This document shows, piece after piece, positions 7,184 to 15,031 of a DNA stretch of 15,611 bases; position 1 is the stretch's first letter, and each line of letters begins with the position of its first letter. The stretch spans positions 1-15,611 of the forward strand of contig JAJDEL010000521.1 in assembly GCA_029259835.1 (NCBI GenBank), in the 5' to 3' direction. A model generated the notes under the pieces. That model was not told the DNA's origin. It searched no databases and worked only from the letters and a program-made list of their open reading frames with translations. The position numbers were made by a program, and so were the translations under genes. This stretch comes from Planctomicrobium sp. GTDB lineage: Bacteria > Planctomycetota > Planctomycetia > Planctomycetales > Planctomycetaceae.

Positions 7184-8088
7184 TAGTGGTCTCTCTCGAC
7201 GATATATTTTGCCAGGGCTGCGAGATGGTTTCCGCGTTCACCGAAGTTGGCAATCGCCTCGCAGGCCTGTTCGATTAACAAGTTTGCTCGTTTGCGACTT
7301 TCCTCCACTCCGAGGAGTGCTGGATACGTCGACTTTCCGTGGTCGGCGTCTTTTTGGACGTTCTTTCCCATTTTGCTCGAATCACCGACCACATCCAAGA
7401 GATCATCCGCAATTTGGAACGCTAATCCAACCGATTCGCCGTAAATCTTGAGATTATTTAGGGTTTCACCGTTTGCACCGGCTAGTCGACCGCCCATTAA
7501 GAGAGGAGCAGTCAGCAGTCGCCCGGTTTTTCGGCGGTGGATCGCCTCTAATTCTTCCAGAGAGATGTGCGCCGCGTCTTCCGCTTCCAGGTCGGCTTGT
7601 TGGCCCCCGACCATGCCTTCCGCACCGGCAGCAGATGCGAGATCGGCGATGCACGCGACGGCGACTTGTGGATCAGAAATTTCCTTTGCGAGCGATTCGA
7701 AAGCGAGCGTCAACAGTCCATCGCCAGCGAGAATCGCAGTCGCTTCATTAAATTGAATGTGATTTGTCGGTCGACCGCGCCGCAGATCGTCGTCGTCCAT
7801 CGCTGGGAGATCATCGTGGATGAGAGAATAGCAGTGGATCATTTCCAGTGCAGAAGCCGCTGGCAACGCGTCTTTCGGGTCACCTCCACAAGCTTCGCAT
7901 GCCAACATTGCAAGACAGGGACGAATTCTCTTTCCAGGAGCGAGTAAGCTGTAACGAATCGAGTCGAGGAGTTGCCGGGGACAGTCATGCGAAAGCTGAG
8001 AATCGAAGTTCAGGCGTGCCTCGATCAATGATCTCAAGTGAGAAAGATGAGAGGCAAGATCCGGACCATCGATCATAGTGATGTACAT
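7183..8088 (-). CDS. ispA: Short-chain polyprenyl (farnesyl/geranylgeranyl) diphosphate synthase
   Basis: This 301-residue trans-isoprenyl diphosphate synthase joins isopentenyl diphosphate to allylic diphosphates. Diagnostic motifs: 'GKRIRP' (52-57), first Asp-rich motif Asp92-Asp93-LPAM-Asp98 followed by 'DDLRRGRPTNH', 'GMVGGQQADLEAE' (158-170), 'HRRKTGRLL' (184-192), and second motif 'FQIADDLLDVVGD' (Asp228, Asp229, Asp232). The DDxxxxD first motif with its two-residue insertion is typical of bacterial farnesyl diphosphate synthases of the IspA type; chain length (C15 or C20) cannot be fixed by eye. The symbol is by family and by the classic ispA-dxs neighbourhood. The usual xseB before it is absent; a TehB-like methyltransferase lies upstream. 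ATG at 8088 is used; a second ATG at 8076 is possible, and neither has a clear Shine-Dalgarno. Its TAA overlaps the dxs ATG. Confidence 0.93.
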   Translation of the reverse strand: MYITMIDGPDLASHLSHLRSLIEARLNFDSQLSHDCPRQLLDSIRYSLLAPGKRIRPCLAMLACEACGGDPKDALPAASALEMIHCYSLIHDDLPAMDDDDLRRGRPTNHIQFNEATAILAGDGLLTLAFESLAKEISDPQVAVACIADLASAAGAEGMVGGQQADLEAEDAAHISLEELEAIHRRKTGRLLTAPLLMGGRLAGANGETLNNLKIYGESVGLAFQIADDLLDVVGDSSKMGKNVQKDADHGKSTYPALLGVEESRKRANLLIEQACEAIANFGERGNHLAALAKYIVERDH

Positions 8089-8133
8089 TCACGAACAGGG
8101 AGAGAGAACGACATTGGAGCGGAATGGGGAAAG

Positions 8134-8197
8134 TTCCTCAAGCCTTGGGAAGGTCAAGGGGAAATCGTTGAGCGTATATTGTTGAGGCGTTGAGGAA
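8134..8197. other. Upstream region of ispA with inverted TTCCTCAA/TTGAGGAA and three GTTGAG repeats
   Basis: The 127-bp gap between the methyltransferase stop and ispA start holds ttcctcaa (8134-8141) and its exact complement ttgaggaa (8190-8197). On the + strand gttgag occurs at 8167-8172, 8181-8186 and 8189-8194. Lying about 45-110 nt upstream of ispA, these could be binding sites or a weak terminator for the methyltransferase gene. Function is not shown; no clear -35/-10 pair was found. Confidence 0.3.
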
Positions 8198-8215
8198 AGT
8201 TCGACACTTCAATCC

Positions 8216-8818
8216 TCACTTCCTCTTCATCCAGACTGACCAGCCGAGAGGGCCTTGGATACCGCCGGCGTCTTCGAAGTGAAACGGGCGGAGGTGCAAG
8301 ATCTCGAAGAGTGGTTCAAACTCTCGTCGGACATTTTCTTCCGCGACACGTGGCGGGCCGCCGCTGGATTCTTCGTTCGGATTCCCGCAAAGGCAGAGCA
8401 TGTGACTGCCGGATTGAGTGACGTTTCTTAACGTGTTGAAGTAACCATCGAGATCGACTCGTCGGCAGCAGTGGTAGCAACCTCGGTCGAAAACGAAATC
8501 GAATGGTTCGCTGTCTGCTCCGAAGTTTTGGACGTCTGCTTCGCCCCATGCGACGTTAACACCAGCGCTTTCGGCTTTTCGCTTCGCTTCTTCAACTGCC
8601 TGAGAAACGCAGTCGACACCGGTCACTTGCCAACCTTCCTTTGCAAGGTAGACGCAATTCGTTCCGGTCCCGCAGCCGAGTTCAATTGCTGTTGTTGGCT
8701 GAAGCTTTGCGTCTGCAAGTACGTTCTTCAATTCCTTAGAAGCAAGGTCCGAATCCCAGGGGGTGTTGCCGGTGCTGTACTTTTCGTCCCAGTTGCGGTC
8801 TGTTTTTGCAGTTGCCAC
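8216..8818 (-). CDS. Class I SAM-dependent methyltransferase, TPMT/TehB-like
   Basis: This 200-residue cytoplasmic protein has a Rossmann-fold methyltransferase core. 'WDEKYSTGNTPWDSD' (10-24) is the typical opening of thiopurine methyltransferase/TehB-like proteins. Motif I is 'ELGCGTGTN' (46-54), which binds SAM; 'VTGVDCVSQAVEEAK' (65-79) gives the acidic residue Asp69 for ribose binding; 'FDFVFDRGCYHCC' (106-118) is the post-II motif characteristic of this subgroup. Such enzymes methylate small thiols, metalloids (tellurite, selenite) or other small toxic compounds, but the substrate here is not known. Two Cys after 'YH' are a slight oddity. ATG at 8818 gives an N-terminus of normal length. 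The upstream gap carries a 23-nt palindrome shared with the hydrolase gene. Confidence 0.88.
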   Translation of the reverse strand: MATAKTDRNWDEKYSTGNTPWDSDLASKELKNVLADAKLQPTTAIELGCGTGTNCVYLAKEGWQVTGVDCVSQAVEEAKRKAESAGVNVAWGEADVQNFGADSEPFDFVFDRGCYHCCRRVDLDGYFNTLRNVTQSGSHMLCLCGNPNEESSGGPPRVAEENVRREFEPLFEILHLRPFHFEDAGGIQGPLGWSVWMKRK

Positions 8819-8853
8819 GGTCTCTCCTCAATAAATCACAAGCTCTTTGGTTT

Positions 8854-8876
8854 GCCGGACACTTTAAGTGTCCGGC
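8854..8876 (-). repeat. 23-nt palindromic repeat, copy 2
   Basis: Perfect palindrome: 11-bp arms gccggacactt / aagtgtccggc around one central base. Read on the - strand it differs from copy 1 (2257-2279) by one base. It ends 35 nt before the methyltransferase start, in the same orientation relative to the downstream gene as copy 1, and again lies between two same-strand genes. Confidence 0.85.
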
Positions 8877-8902
8877 TAAAGATTGCAAAACGCTAAGTCC
8901 GA

Positions 8903-9343
8903 CTACTCAGCTTGTGTTTGAAACGTCGCTATGAGTAATGCTCCCCAGCCGATGAGGAAGAAGACGCCTCCGAGCGGGGTGATCATGCCGAGTTTGGTTT
9001 GACCTGTCAGAACCAACACATACAAGCTGCCAGAGAAGAGCAGAATTCCGAGGAGGAACGACCAGCCAGCGATATTGACAGTGCGACCCGAAGCCGACAT
9101 CGGCAGCAGTGCAACCGCCAAAATTGCCAGGGCGTGGTACATTTGATACTCGGCCGCTGTTTTGAAATCAGCCAGATATTTATGCGCTGCTGGAATTTCG
9201 GTGCCGAGAACTTCTTTCGTCTTCTCGCCATATAATTGAAGCAGACGATCTTCTAACCCATGAGCTGCGAATGCACCGAAGACGACTGCCAGCAATCCCA
9301 TGATTGCGCCAACACGGAGCCAGTAGTTTGATTCTTTAGACAT
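8903..9343 (-). CDS. DUF423 family inner-membrane protein
   Basis: This 146-residue membrane protein carries the DUF423 (YgdD/YwdK-like) signature 'GLLAVVFGAFAAHGLE' near its N-terminus. Four hydrophobic segments are visible at about 10-28, 66-83, 90-112 and 117-140, with 'YQMYHALAILAVALL' as the second and 'TPLGGVFFLIGWGALLI' as the last, both typical of the family. A 25-residue hydrophilic insert between segments 1 and 2 ('YGEKTKEVLGTEIPAAHKYLADF') is longer than in the short versions I recall. The biochemical role of the family is unknown. The gene is followed by the methyltransferase after 84 bp, including the palindromic repeat. The ATG at 9343 precedes the first membrane segment directly and is a good start. 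Confidence 0.88.
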   Translation of the reverse strand: MSKESNYWLRVGAIMGLLAVVFGAFAAHGLEDRLLQLYGEKTKEVLGTEIPAAHKYLADFKTAAEYQMYHALAILAVALLPMSASGRTVNIAGWSFLLGILLFSGSLYVLVLTGQTKLGMITPLGGVFFLIGWGALLIATFQTQAE

Positions 9344-9387
9344 GAATATCGTTCCAGGATTGTTCAGACGTTAAGTTCTGATAATTC

Positions 9388-9529
9388 ACCACGGAGACAC
9401 GGAGAGAATTGCAAGTGCCAAATTTCAATAATCTGTCGTCAAACAATCTTTCAGTTGAACACCTGAGAAAAGAATAACTTTTGAAGCGGCACCTCTTCTT
9501 CTTTTCTCTGTGTCTCCGTGACTCCGTGG
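9388..9529. repeat. Inverted 'accacggag' repeat pair in the DUF423/PfpI gap
   Basis: The left arm, accacggagacacggagagaa (9388-9408, broken here as 9 + 12 nt: accacggag, acacggagagaa), faces a right arm at 9503-9529 that reads accacggag, then tcacggag, acacagagaa on the - strand. The right arm has one extra six-base unit. The arms enclose about 95 bp of AT-richer DNA without a gene. Such 'cacggag' repeats are a recurring dispersed sequence in many environmental bacterial genomes (from memory). The 84-codon open frame crossing it translates the repeat and is not a gene. Confidence 0.7.
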
Positions 9530-9576
9530 TAAATAAATTCTTATGAGTTGGTGAGTTCCTAATGGAATTGGAATTC

Positions 9577-10155
9577 TCAAATTTCAATCTTTGCGCCGAG
9601 TACTTTCACGAACTCGGCGATCCAGGCAGGATGTGCTGGCCACGCCGGGGCAGTGACTAGGTTGCCATCGACATAGGCTGAGGCGATATCGATCTCTTTG
9701 AATTTACCACCAGCGAGAGTCACTTCTGGACCACATGCTGGATAGGCCGTGCATGTTCGACCTTTGAGAATGCCTGCGGCAGAGAGGATCTGTAATCCAT
9801 GGCAAATTGCGGCGATTGGTTTGTCTGATTCAGAAAAGTGACGCACGATGTTGAGGACTTCAGGATTTAATCGCAAATACTCCGGCGCTCGACCACCGGG
9901 GATAACGAGTGCATCGTAGCTGGTAGCGTCGACTTCGCTGAACGTTGCGTTGAGCGTAAAGTTGTGGCCCGACTTTTCGCTGTAGGTCTGGTCTCCCTCG
10001 AAATCGTGAATCGCGGTGCGCACCTGATCGCCTGCTTTTTTGTCTGGGCAGACCGCGTGGACCGTATACCCCAGCATTTGCAGCATCTGGAACGGGACCA
10101 TGATTTCGTAGTCTTCAACGAAATCGCCAGCCAAAAGTAAAATTTGTTTCGCCAT
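9577..10155 (-). CDS. DJ-1/PfpI family protein (class I glutamine amidotransferase-like)
   Basis: This 192-residue protein belongs to the DJ-1/PfpI superfamily, whose members include glyoxalase III-type enzymes, claimed deglycases and the PfpI intracellular protease. It shows '[18 protein letters not shown]' at the N-terminus (the conserved Glu that contacts the nucleophile lies here), '[16 protein letters not shown]', and the nucleophile elbow 'AAICHG' with Cys118-His119. Residues 42-65 ('[24 protein letters not shown]') form the 'P..KAGD...[14 protein letters not shown]' stretch typical of one bacterial PfpI branch. Start: the frame opens at a TTG (10173) with ATGs at 10167 and 10155; 10155 is chosen because GGAAG lies five nt before it and the family usually starts just before this strand. 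It follows the M50/HlyD gene by 85 bp on the same strand, so co-transcription is possible. Confidence 0.92.
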   Translation of the reverse strand: MAKQILLLAGDFVEDYEIMVPFQMLQMLGYTVHAVCPDKKAGDQVRTAIHDFEGDQTYSEKSGHNFTLNATFSEVDATSYDALVIPGGRAPEYLRLNPEVLNIVRHFSESDKPIAAICHGLQILSAAGILKGRTCTAYPACGPEVTLAGGKFKEIDIASAYVDGNLVTAPAWPAHPAWIAEFVKVLGAKIEI

Positions 10156-10160
10156 CTGTT

Positions 10161-10165
10161 CTTCC
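10161..10165 (-). promoter_or_regulatory. Shine-Dalgarno GGAAG deciding the PfpI start
   Basis: On the - strand GGAAG is followed by AACAG and ATG at 10155. It falls inside the longer alternative reading frame (TTG 10173, ATG 10167) and so favours the shorter protein. Confidence 0.5.
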
Positions 10166-10240
10166 ATTGTCAATCAGGAATGAGTCGCGAGGCAGTATAG
10201 AACATCTGAATGTTTTCTGTAGCCGGTAGGGAACAGCGAC

Positions 10241-12478
10241 TCACAGATCAAACGTGAACGTCTGCCGCAACAGCCGAAGAGTTGACGCCAGGATGGTTTC
10301 TGGTTCGCGACGAATAACCGCCTGTCCGGTTTGACCGAGTGCGAACTTGTTGCCCCCTTGAATGCGAACGCGAACTTCGTGGATCGGTTTCGCCGGGCGA
10401 ATTCTGCCATCCTGGTCGGCTTCGAACGGAATCAAATTTAATCCCATCAAGATCGGTGGAACGGATTCAATCGGCTGGGCGGCAATTTCGACGACTTCTC
10501 CAATGAACTCTCGCCCAGCAGTTTGAGATGTCGTCAAACGGACCGGCATTCCGGCAGCAAGAAGAACAACTTCAGCTTGATCAAAATATAAAACTGCATC
10601 GTAATTTAAAATCGTTGCATCGTCTTCAGAAGTCTCTGCGACGCGGCAGAGCATCGTTCCAGCCTCAAGCCAGGCACCTTCGTTGCTTGCTTCAAAAGGT
10701 TGTCCCACTCTCAGAAATTCTGGATCGTTCGATTGAGGTAATTGCGTCACATCTGAAGGGATTAAAATTCCAGATTGCGGAGCCGTGAGTGTTAAGCGTT
10801 CGAGTTCGGTCTTTTTGGTTCGTAGTTGTTCTTGAGACTCAAGCAGTGAAGCTTGTGCAGAGGGTAATTCTGCTGAAGCAGAGAGATCGTTGACCTGCCT
10901 TTGCTCGAGCAGCTTGATTCGTTTCTGTTGCTGCTGGACTGTTCCTTGCAGTTCAAGGAGTTCAAATTGCAATTCAGGGTTGTTCAACCGAGCGAGGGGT
11001 TCGCCTTCCTTGACTGAAGTGCCAGGATCAACGTTGATGAATTTCACGCGACCTGCAGTGCTGGTAAAGACCGGGCTGCTCTGGGAGGCTTCAATAATGC
11101 AAGGTGCTGCGAGCCGACGCGGCAATTCAATCATCAAAATGCCGTACACACATGCAATTGCCACAGTTGTTGCGATCCCTGTGCGGATCATTCGCAGCCT
11201 CCCTTGGTTGTGAAGAACTTTCACATATGTTCTCAGTCCCGTCAACAGTCCGAAAATTCGCTGCGAGAGAATCACCGCACCTAACACGACAACTGCTGCT
11301 TCTAGGCCATACGGTTTCGCGAACTGATACAGCATCCACAGAATCGCAAAGACCACGACCCAGATATAGAGACCAGAAAGGAGTCCGTAAGTGCCAAGGA
11401 AGATTTTTGAACCAGATTGCCCCCGAAGTGGATCAATAGTCCGGATGCCAAAGAACAGCCGCGCGAGCCAGGCGCGAACCAGTCCTTGAGACCGACTCCG
11501 CAGATTCGGGACGCCGACGAAATCCGAAAGGATATAGTACCCGTCGTAGCGGAGCAGGGGGTTGCCGTTCAACAGGATCGTGCTGAACGAACTAATCACC
11601 ATGACATACAGACAAACAGTATGCAGAGCCCCCGGCACTGACCAGAACCAGAGGTACGTACAGATCGACGCAATCACAATTTCGACGTACATTCCGGCAC
11701 CGGAAATTGCGATGCGGTACCAGCGATTTTTCAGCAACCACGCATCGGATACGTTGCAATACAGACAGGGAGTGAATGCCAGAAGCAGCACACCGAGTTC
11801 GTGGCATTCTCCACCGAATCGTTTGCACGCAAACGCATGTCCCAATTCATGCAGGACTTTGATGCACGCAATCACTGCGATGAACCAGAAAAGACGGCCT
11901 GACTGCAAAAAAGTGCTGAACCGTGGCAACTCCCGATAGATCGTTTCGTACTCCGCAAACGCAATCATCATGGCTCCAAAGAGCAAAGTCAGACTGAAGA
12001 GAAGACATACAGGAGAGAAAAAACCGCTCACGAACGGCATGAGTTTATTCAGAAAGCGGTCGGGATCGATTCCTCGGAAGCGAATCGCGAGGATGCTCGA
12101 TAGTTTTTGTTTTCGCGCGGACGACTTCAGTCGACTGGCTCGGTTCGCGATAGAGGACGAAAATCCAAATTTGTCAACAAGCACTAATCCCTGCGAAAAC
12201 AACCGTTGCACGAAGTTCAGGACTTGCTCCTCGGTCAGGTGCCTCGGAGCATGGCTCGCGTAGTACCGTGACTGAATTTCCGCGACAGACGTTTTTCCAT
12301 CGAGGTGTTGAAATACAAAGTGGTCAGCGGCTCGCAGTTGAAAGAAGCGTTCAGAAATTGGGTCCTTCACGGTCCAGAGTGGATTCTGGTTCGTCCCTGT
12401 TTGAGCAACGATGAGATCGGTTCGCAACCGAACCGGCAGCGGTCGAGTCTCAGCAAATTGTGTCTGAGGAGAATTCAT
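10241..12478 (-). CDS. PqqD-like / M50 zinc-metalloprotease / HlyD fusion membrane protein (putative peptide zinc metalloprotease)
   Basis: This 745-residue protein has three parts. Residues 34-103 look like a PqqD-like (RiPP-recognition-type) winged helix: 'WTVKDP', 'FFQLRAADHFVFQHLDGKTS', 'LTEEQVLNFVQRLFSQGLV'. Residues about 148-450 are polytopic membrane with a site-2-protease-type active site: His210-Glu211-LG-His214 inside a helix, 'FTPCLYCNVSDAW' (235-247), and the third ligand motif 'NPLLRYDG' (306-313, Asp312). Residues about 465-745 form an HlyD-like adaptor: half-lipoyl 465-500, Gln-rich coiled coil 503-562, second half 'LTLTAPQSGILI' (562-573) and a beta-barrel ending 'GQTGQAVIRREPE'. 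The family is annotated as putative peptide zinc metalloprotease and is thought to act in peptide or bacteriocin processing, export or immunity. It starts 3 nt after the separate HlyD gene, so the two probably form one complex. No pump or outer-membrane channel is adjacent. Confidence 0.9.
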   Translation of the reverse strand: MNSPQTQFAETRPLPVRLRTDLIVAQTGTNQNPLWTVKDPISERFFQLRAADHFVFQHLDGKTSVAEIQSRYYASHAPRHLTEEQVLNFVQRLFSQGLVLVDKFGFSSSIANRASRLKSSARKQKLSSILAIRFRGIDPDRFLNKLMPFVSGFFSPVCLLFSLTLLFGAMMIAFAEYETIYRELPRFSTFLQSGRLFWFIAVIACIKVLHELGHAFACKRFGGECHELGVLLLAFTPCLYCNVSDAWLLKNRWYRIAISGAGMYVEIVIASICTYLWFWSVPGALHTVCLYVMVISSFSTILLNGNPLLRYDGYYILSDFVGVPNLRSRSQGLVRAWLARLFFGIRTIDPLRGQSGSKIFLGTYGLLSGLYIWVVVFAILWMLYQFAKPYGLEAAVVVLGAVILSQRIFGLLTGLRTYVKVLHNQGRLRMIRTGIATTVAIACVYGILMIELPRRLAAPCIIEASQSSPVFTSTAGRVKFINVDPGTSVKEGEPLARLNNPELQFELLELQGTVQQQQKRIKLLEQRQVNDLSASAELPSAQASLLESQEQLRTKKTELERLTLTAPQSGILIPSDVTQLPQSNDPEFLRVGQPFEASNEGAWLEAGTMLCRVAETSEDDATILNYDAVLYFDQAEVVLLAAGMPVRLTTSQTAGREFIGEVVEIAAQPIESVPPILMGLNLIPFEADQDGRIRPAKPIHEVRVRIQGGNKFALGQTGQAVIRREPETILASTLRLLRQTFTFDL

Positions 12479-12481
12479 GAA

Positions 12482-13387
12482 CTACGGGGCAGGGCTGTTT
12501 GGGTTTTCACCTTCGAGAGATGAAGTCACCTTTGCCGCAACGACCATTGACGGACGTTGTCCTGGTTTTAAAACTCCATTCGGATTCGCCAGTTCCGCCC
12601 AGATTCGATACTGACCTGTAATCGTGTCGATTTCAGGATCGACGAACGTGATCGTTCCTTCAATTTGCTGCGTTTCGTCTGTGGGACTCACCGGATTACT
12701 GACTAGCACTTTCTGCCCGATCACGACATTGCCTGAATCACCGTTAATGAACCCTTCGGCACGTAATCGGTCCATGCGAATGATGCGACAGAACGATTGG
12801 TCGGGATGCGCTCGCTCTCCAGGTTGGTGTTCGACTTTCACCACGACTCCATCGATCGGGGAACGAAGTTGCCGTCGTTCGAGATTGTGTTGCGCAATGT
12901 CCAGTTCTGTTTCCTTGAGACGGACTTGAAGAAGACTGTATTTCTGGTCGTGTTTGGCCTGCTGGATTTTCAATTCCGCTTCGTCGCGCGCTAGCTTAAG
13001 GCGGTCGATTTCTGTTGCCGAAACGGTGTCCTTGTATTTCAGGTTCGACTTCTCTGCGCGGGTGACCTCCGTCGCTGCAACACCGAGGGCTTTGACGCTC
13101 AGTTGCACGCTCAGATCGTTGTCTGCTTTGAGTTTTGCCATTTCGAGTTCGGCCCGAACTCGCCGCACTTCAAGCTCAGCATCGGTTACATCAAGCACTC
13201 CAAGAATATCCCCTTTTTGGACAACATTGCCAGAATTGATTCGAACGTGCTGAACAATGCCAGCATCGTCAAATGCTAATTCAACGTCGTCGATCAGCGA
13301 AATGACGACTGACTGCACCGGAATTTTCGTCTCTGGGATCGCTTGCGAGGGAGTCGATAAGACAAGAAGAATAAGTGATTCGAGCAT
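12482..13387 (-). CDS. HlyD/RND-type periplasmic adaptor (membrane fusion protein)
   Basis: This 301-residue secreted adaptor has a short signal sequence (about residues 1-16, ending 'SQA-IP'). Family layout: first half of a biotinyl-lipoyl domain 'GIVQHVRINSGNVVQKGDILGVLD' (43-66), a long charged coiled coil from about 70 to 172, the return lipoyl half 'LRSPIDGVVVKVEHQPGERAHPDQ', then a beta-barrel with 'RLRAEGFINGDSGNVVIGQKVLVS' and 'GVLKPGQRPSMVVA'. Such proteins bridge an inner-membrane transporter and an outer-membrane channel. The partner seems to be the M50/HlyD protein encoded 3 nt downstream (stop TAG, then TTC, then ATG), which has its own HlyD half. No ABC or RND pump is linked. 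ATG at 13387 begins the signal peptide. A 15-nt palindrome 57 nt upstream may be regulatory. Confidence 0.9.
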   Translation of the reverse strand: MLESLILLVLSTPSQAIPETKIPVQSVVISLIDDVELAFDDAGIVQHVRINSGNVVQKGDILGVLDVTDAELEVRRVRAELEMAKLKADNDLSVQLSVKALGVAATEVTRAEKSNLKYKDTVSATEIDRLKLARDEAELKIQQAKHDQKYSLLQVRLKETELDIAQHNLERRQLRSPIDGVVVKVEHQPGERAHPDQSFCRIIRMDRLRAEGFINGDSGNVVIGQKVLVSNPVSPTDETQQIEGTITFVDPEIDTITGQYRIWAELANPNGVLKPGQRPSMVVAAKVTSSLEGENPNSPAP

Positions 13388-13443
13388 GGTCAGTCCCGGT
13401 CTGAAAGATCAATTCGATTCGCTACCTGAATGAAAACGAATTT

Positions 13444-13458
13444 GAGAATCTGATTCTC
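13444..13458. promoter_or_regulatory. 15-nt perfect palindrome upstream of the HlyD adaptor gene
   Basis: gagaatc-t-gattctc, 57 nt upstream of the HlyD start in the 185-bp gap after the beta-propeller gene. The one-base spacer makes it a poor RNA hairpin, so a dimeric regulator's operator is more plausible than a terminator. A chance palindrome of this size is possible in 185 bp but uncommon. Confidence 0.35.
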
Positions 13459-13572
13459 CGTAGATTTTAATGATTCAAGATGAAACCACCATAGACCTAG
13501 GGCCTGGTCAAGGCTTGATGTTGGGAAGGTCCACAGAATTGAAGTGCCTGGACAAGTGTGACTAGGTGTTTC

Positions 13573-14862
13573 TCATTTTCGAATCGCGTAGAGCGCGTCA
13601 TAAGATCGCAAGTAGAGTGTTCCGTTGGAAATGACCGGTGATGCTGTGATCGGTTCACCGAGATCGTTCTCGGCGACGATTTCGAATTCTCGTCCAGCCT
13701 TGAGGACGGTGCAATGCCCATCTTTCGCACACCAGATCAGGTGACCATCAACGAGAGTTGGACTCGAACGATGCTGTGCAGTGTGTGTTCGCTCGTAATA
13801 AAGTTCTTCGCCAGTTTTCAGATCGACACAGAAAACGCGACCATCTTTACGGCACATATAAACAAGCCCATCGTGAACAAGTGGAATGGAAACATCAGGA
13901 GTTTTATCCGTCGACCAACGCACGACCTCTTCACGCTGAGTCGAGTTGCCTTGCAGAGCGTCTGAAACTTTCAACGCGACTGATGGACCACGTTTTGCCG
14001 TGGGAATGATGATAGAACCAGCGACAACTCCCGGAGACGAAACGAATCGGAACGTCGGATCATGCTTGCCAGGATTGAATTTTGAAGGGCCGTTCAAACC
14101 TTCGAACCGCCAGAGTTCCGTTCCATTCTCTAATGAGTAGCCTGCTGTGAAATCGGCCCCGTGGGTGACCAGAAACGCATCTTTTCCGTCGTCATACATA
14201 AACGGAGACGCATAGGAATGCTTGCATTCAACCTCTGCTTGACTCGGTCGGTCGACTGACCAAATTTCTTTGCCGGTCGCTTTTTCCAATTTGACAACTT
14301 TGCCGACGATGTAATCTTCGCGTAATGCCCCATGAATCAATTGCAGATAGATCGCGTCTTTATGCAAGACAGGTGTGGATGTCATGCCAAAAGCAATGTC
14401 GAACTTTCCGTAACGCTCTTGTGCGTTGAATGCCCAGACCTTCTCACCTGATACCGTATAACAAGCGAGGTCTCCGGTCCCGAAGAAGACCCAGACGTGC
14501 TTTCCATCGGTTGATGGAGATGCGGAGGCCGAGTTGCCTTCGCTGACGCGGGCATTTTTGTTGCCGGTGGCGACTTTCTTTTTCCAAAGCTGCTTTCCAT
14601 CGGTGGAGACCGAAAGCAGCATTAGGTCGTCTCCTTCCGCCGATGTGAGGAAAATTTGATCGCCCCAAATGACGGGCGTCGCGCCTGCCGGACCGGGGAG
14701 TTCGAGTCGCCAGGCGACGTTCTTTGTCTTCGACCATTCGAGCGGAATACCGGTTTCCTTCGAAATCGAATCCCCATTCAGTCCCCGCCACTGCGGCCAG
14801 TTTTCGGCATGCAGAGTGATTGGAAGAAGCACAAGAGCAAAAAAAGCAAAGCGGTTTGTCAT
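13573..14862 (-). CDS. Secreted PQQ-like beta-propeller repeat protein (BamB-like fold)
   Basis: This 429-residue exported protein has a signal peptide at residues 1-19 (Phe/Leu-rich, ending 'LHA') followed at once by 'ENWPQWRG', the hallmark opening of planctomycete PQQ-like propeller proteins. Repeating blade strands with Trp-docking motifs follow: 'KNVAWRLELPG', 'GKQLWKKKVATG', 'GEKVWAFNAQ', 'GKEIWSVDRPS', 'GTELWRFEGL', 'VVRWSTDKTP', 'GRVFCVDLKTGEELYYE', 'CTVLKAGREFEIV' and 'LYAIRK' at the end, consistent with an eight-bladed fold. No cytochrome domain or PQQ dehydrogenase catalytic residues were seen, so it is probably a binding or scaffold protein, not a quinoprotein enzyme; substrate unknown. 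The frame extends to a GTG at 14889, but the signal peptide begins at the ATG at 14862, which is used here. It is 185 bp upstream of the HlyD gene on the same strand. Confidence 0.9.
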   Translation of the reverse strand: MTNRFAFFALVLLPITLHAENWPQWRGLNGDSISKETGIPLEWSKTKNVAWRLELPGPAGATPVIWGDQIFLTSAEGDDLMLLSVSTDGKQLWKKKVATGNKNARVSEGNSASASPSTDGKHVWVFFGTGDLACYTVSGEKVWAFNAQERYGKFDIAFGMTSTPVLHKDAIYLQLIHGALREDYIVGKVVKLEKATGKEIWSVDRPSQAEVECKHSYASPFMYDDGKDAFLVTHGADFTAGYSLENGTELWRFEGLNGPSKFNPGKHDPTFRFVSSPGVVAGSIIIPTAKRGPSVALKVSDALQGNSTQREEVVRWSTDKTPDVSIPLVHDGLVYMCRKDGRVFCVDLKTGEELYYERTHTAQHRSSPTLVDGHLIWCAKDGHCTVLKAGREFEIVAENDLGEPITASPVISNGTLYLRSYDALYAIRK

Positions 14863-14987
14863 CGTGAGAGTCTCTTCGGAAGTGGTCACCGGGATACGAT
14901 TTCATTGAGTAGAACTGAGTCTCGCACTTGAAGAGAAGAGCGTCAATGCAGGAGCGGTTTGTTTCACGATTCAATCAATTTGCCGAC

Positions 14988-15031
14988 GGGTGGCACGCTC
15001 AGAGTGGAGCGCAGCGGAAGGATGGGCGTGG
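14988..15031 (+). repeat. 44-nt inverted repeat, left arm
   Basis: It begins gggtggcacgctcag and ends atgggcgtgg. Aligned without gaps to the reverse complement of 15143-15186 it matches at 32 of 44 positions by hand count, with both ends best conserved. It lies in the 415-bp gap upstream of the beta-propeller gene. The rest of that gap (14863-14987 and 15187-15277) shows no gene, and no clear promoter was found. Confidence 0.75.

Noticed and set aside
9336..9587. 84-codon open frame on the - strand between DUF423 and PfpI genes
   Set aside because: The peptide ('TTESRRHRE') is the translation of the cacggag repeat, a common artefact.
13388..13572. Possible small precursor peptide gene next to the PqqD-like/M50 unit
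   Set aside because: No short frame with a start signal and leader/core-like composition was found; the open frame at 13497-13730 overlaps the beta-propeller gene.
14863..14889. N-terminal extension of the beta-propeller protein from a GTG at 14889
   Set aside because: It would put nine polar residues before a well-formed signal peptide that starts at the ATG at 14862.
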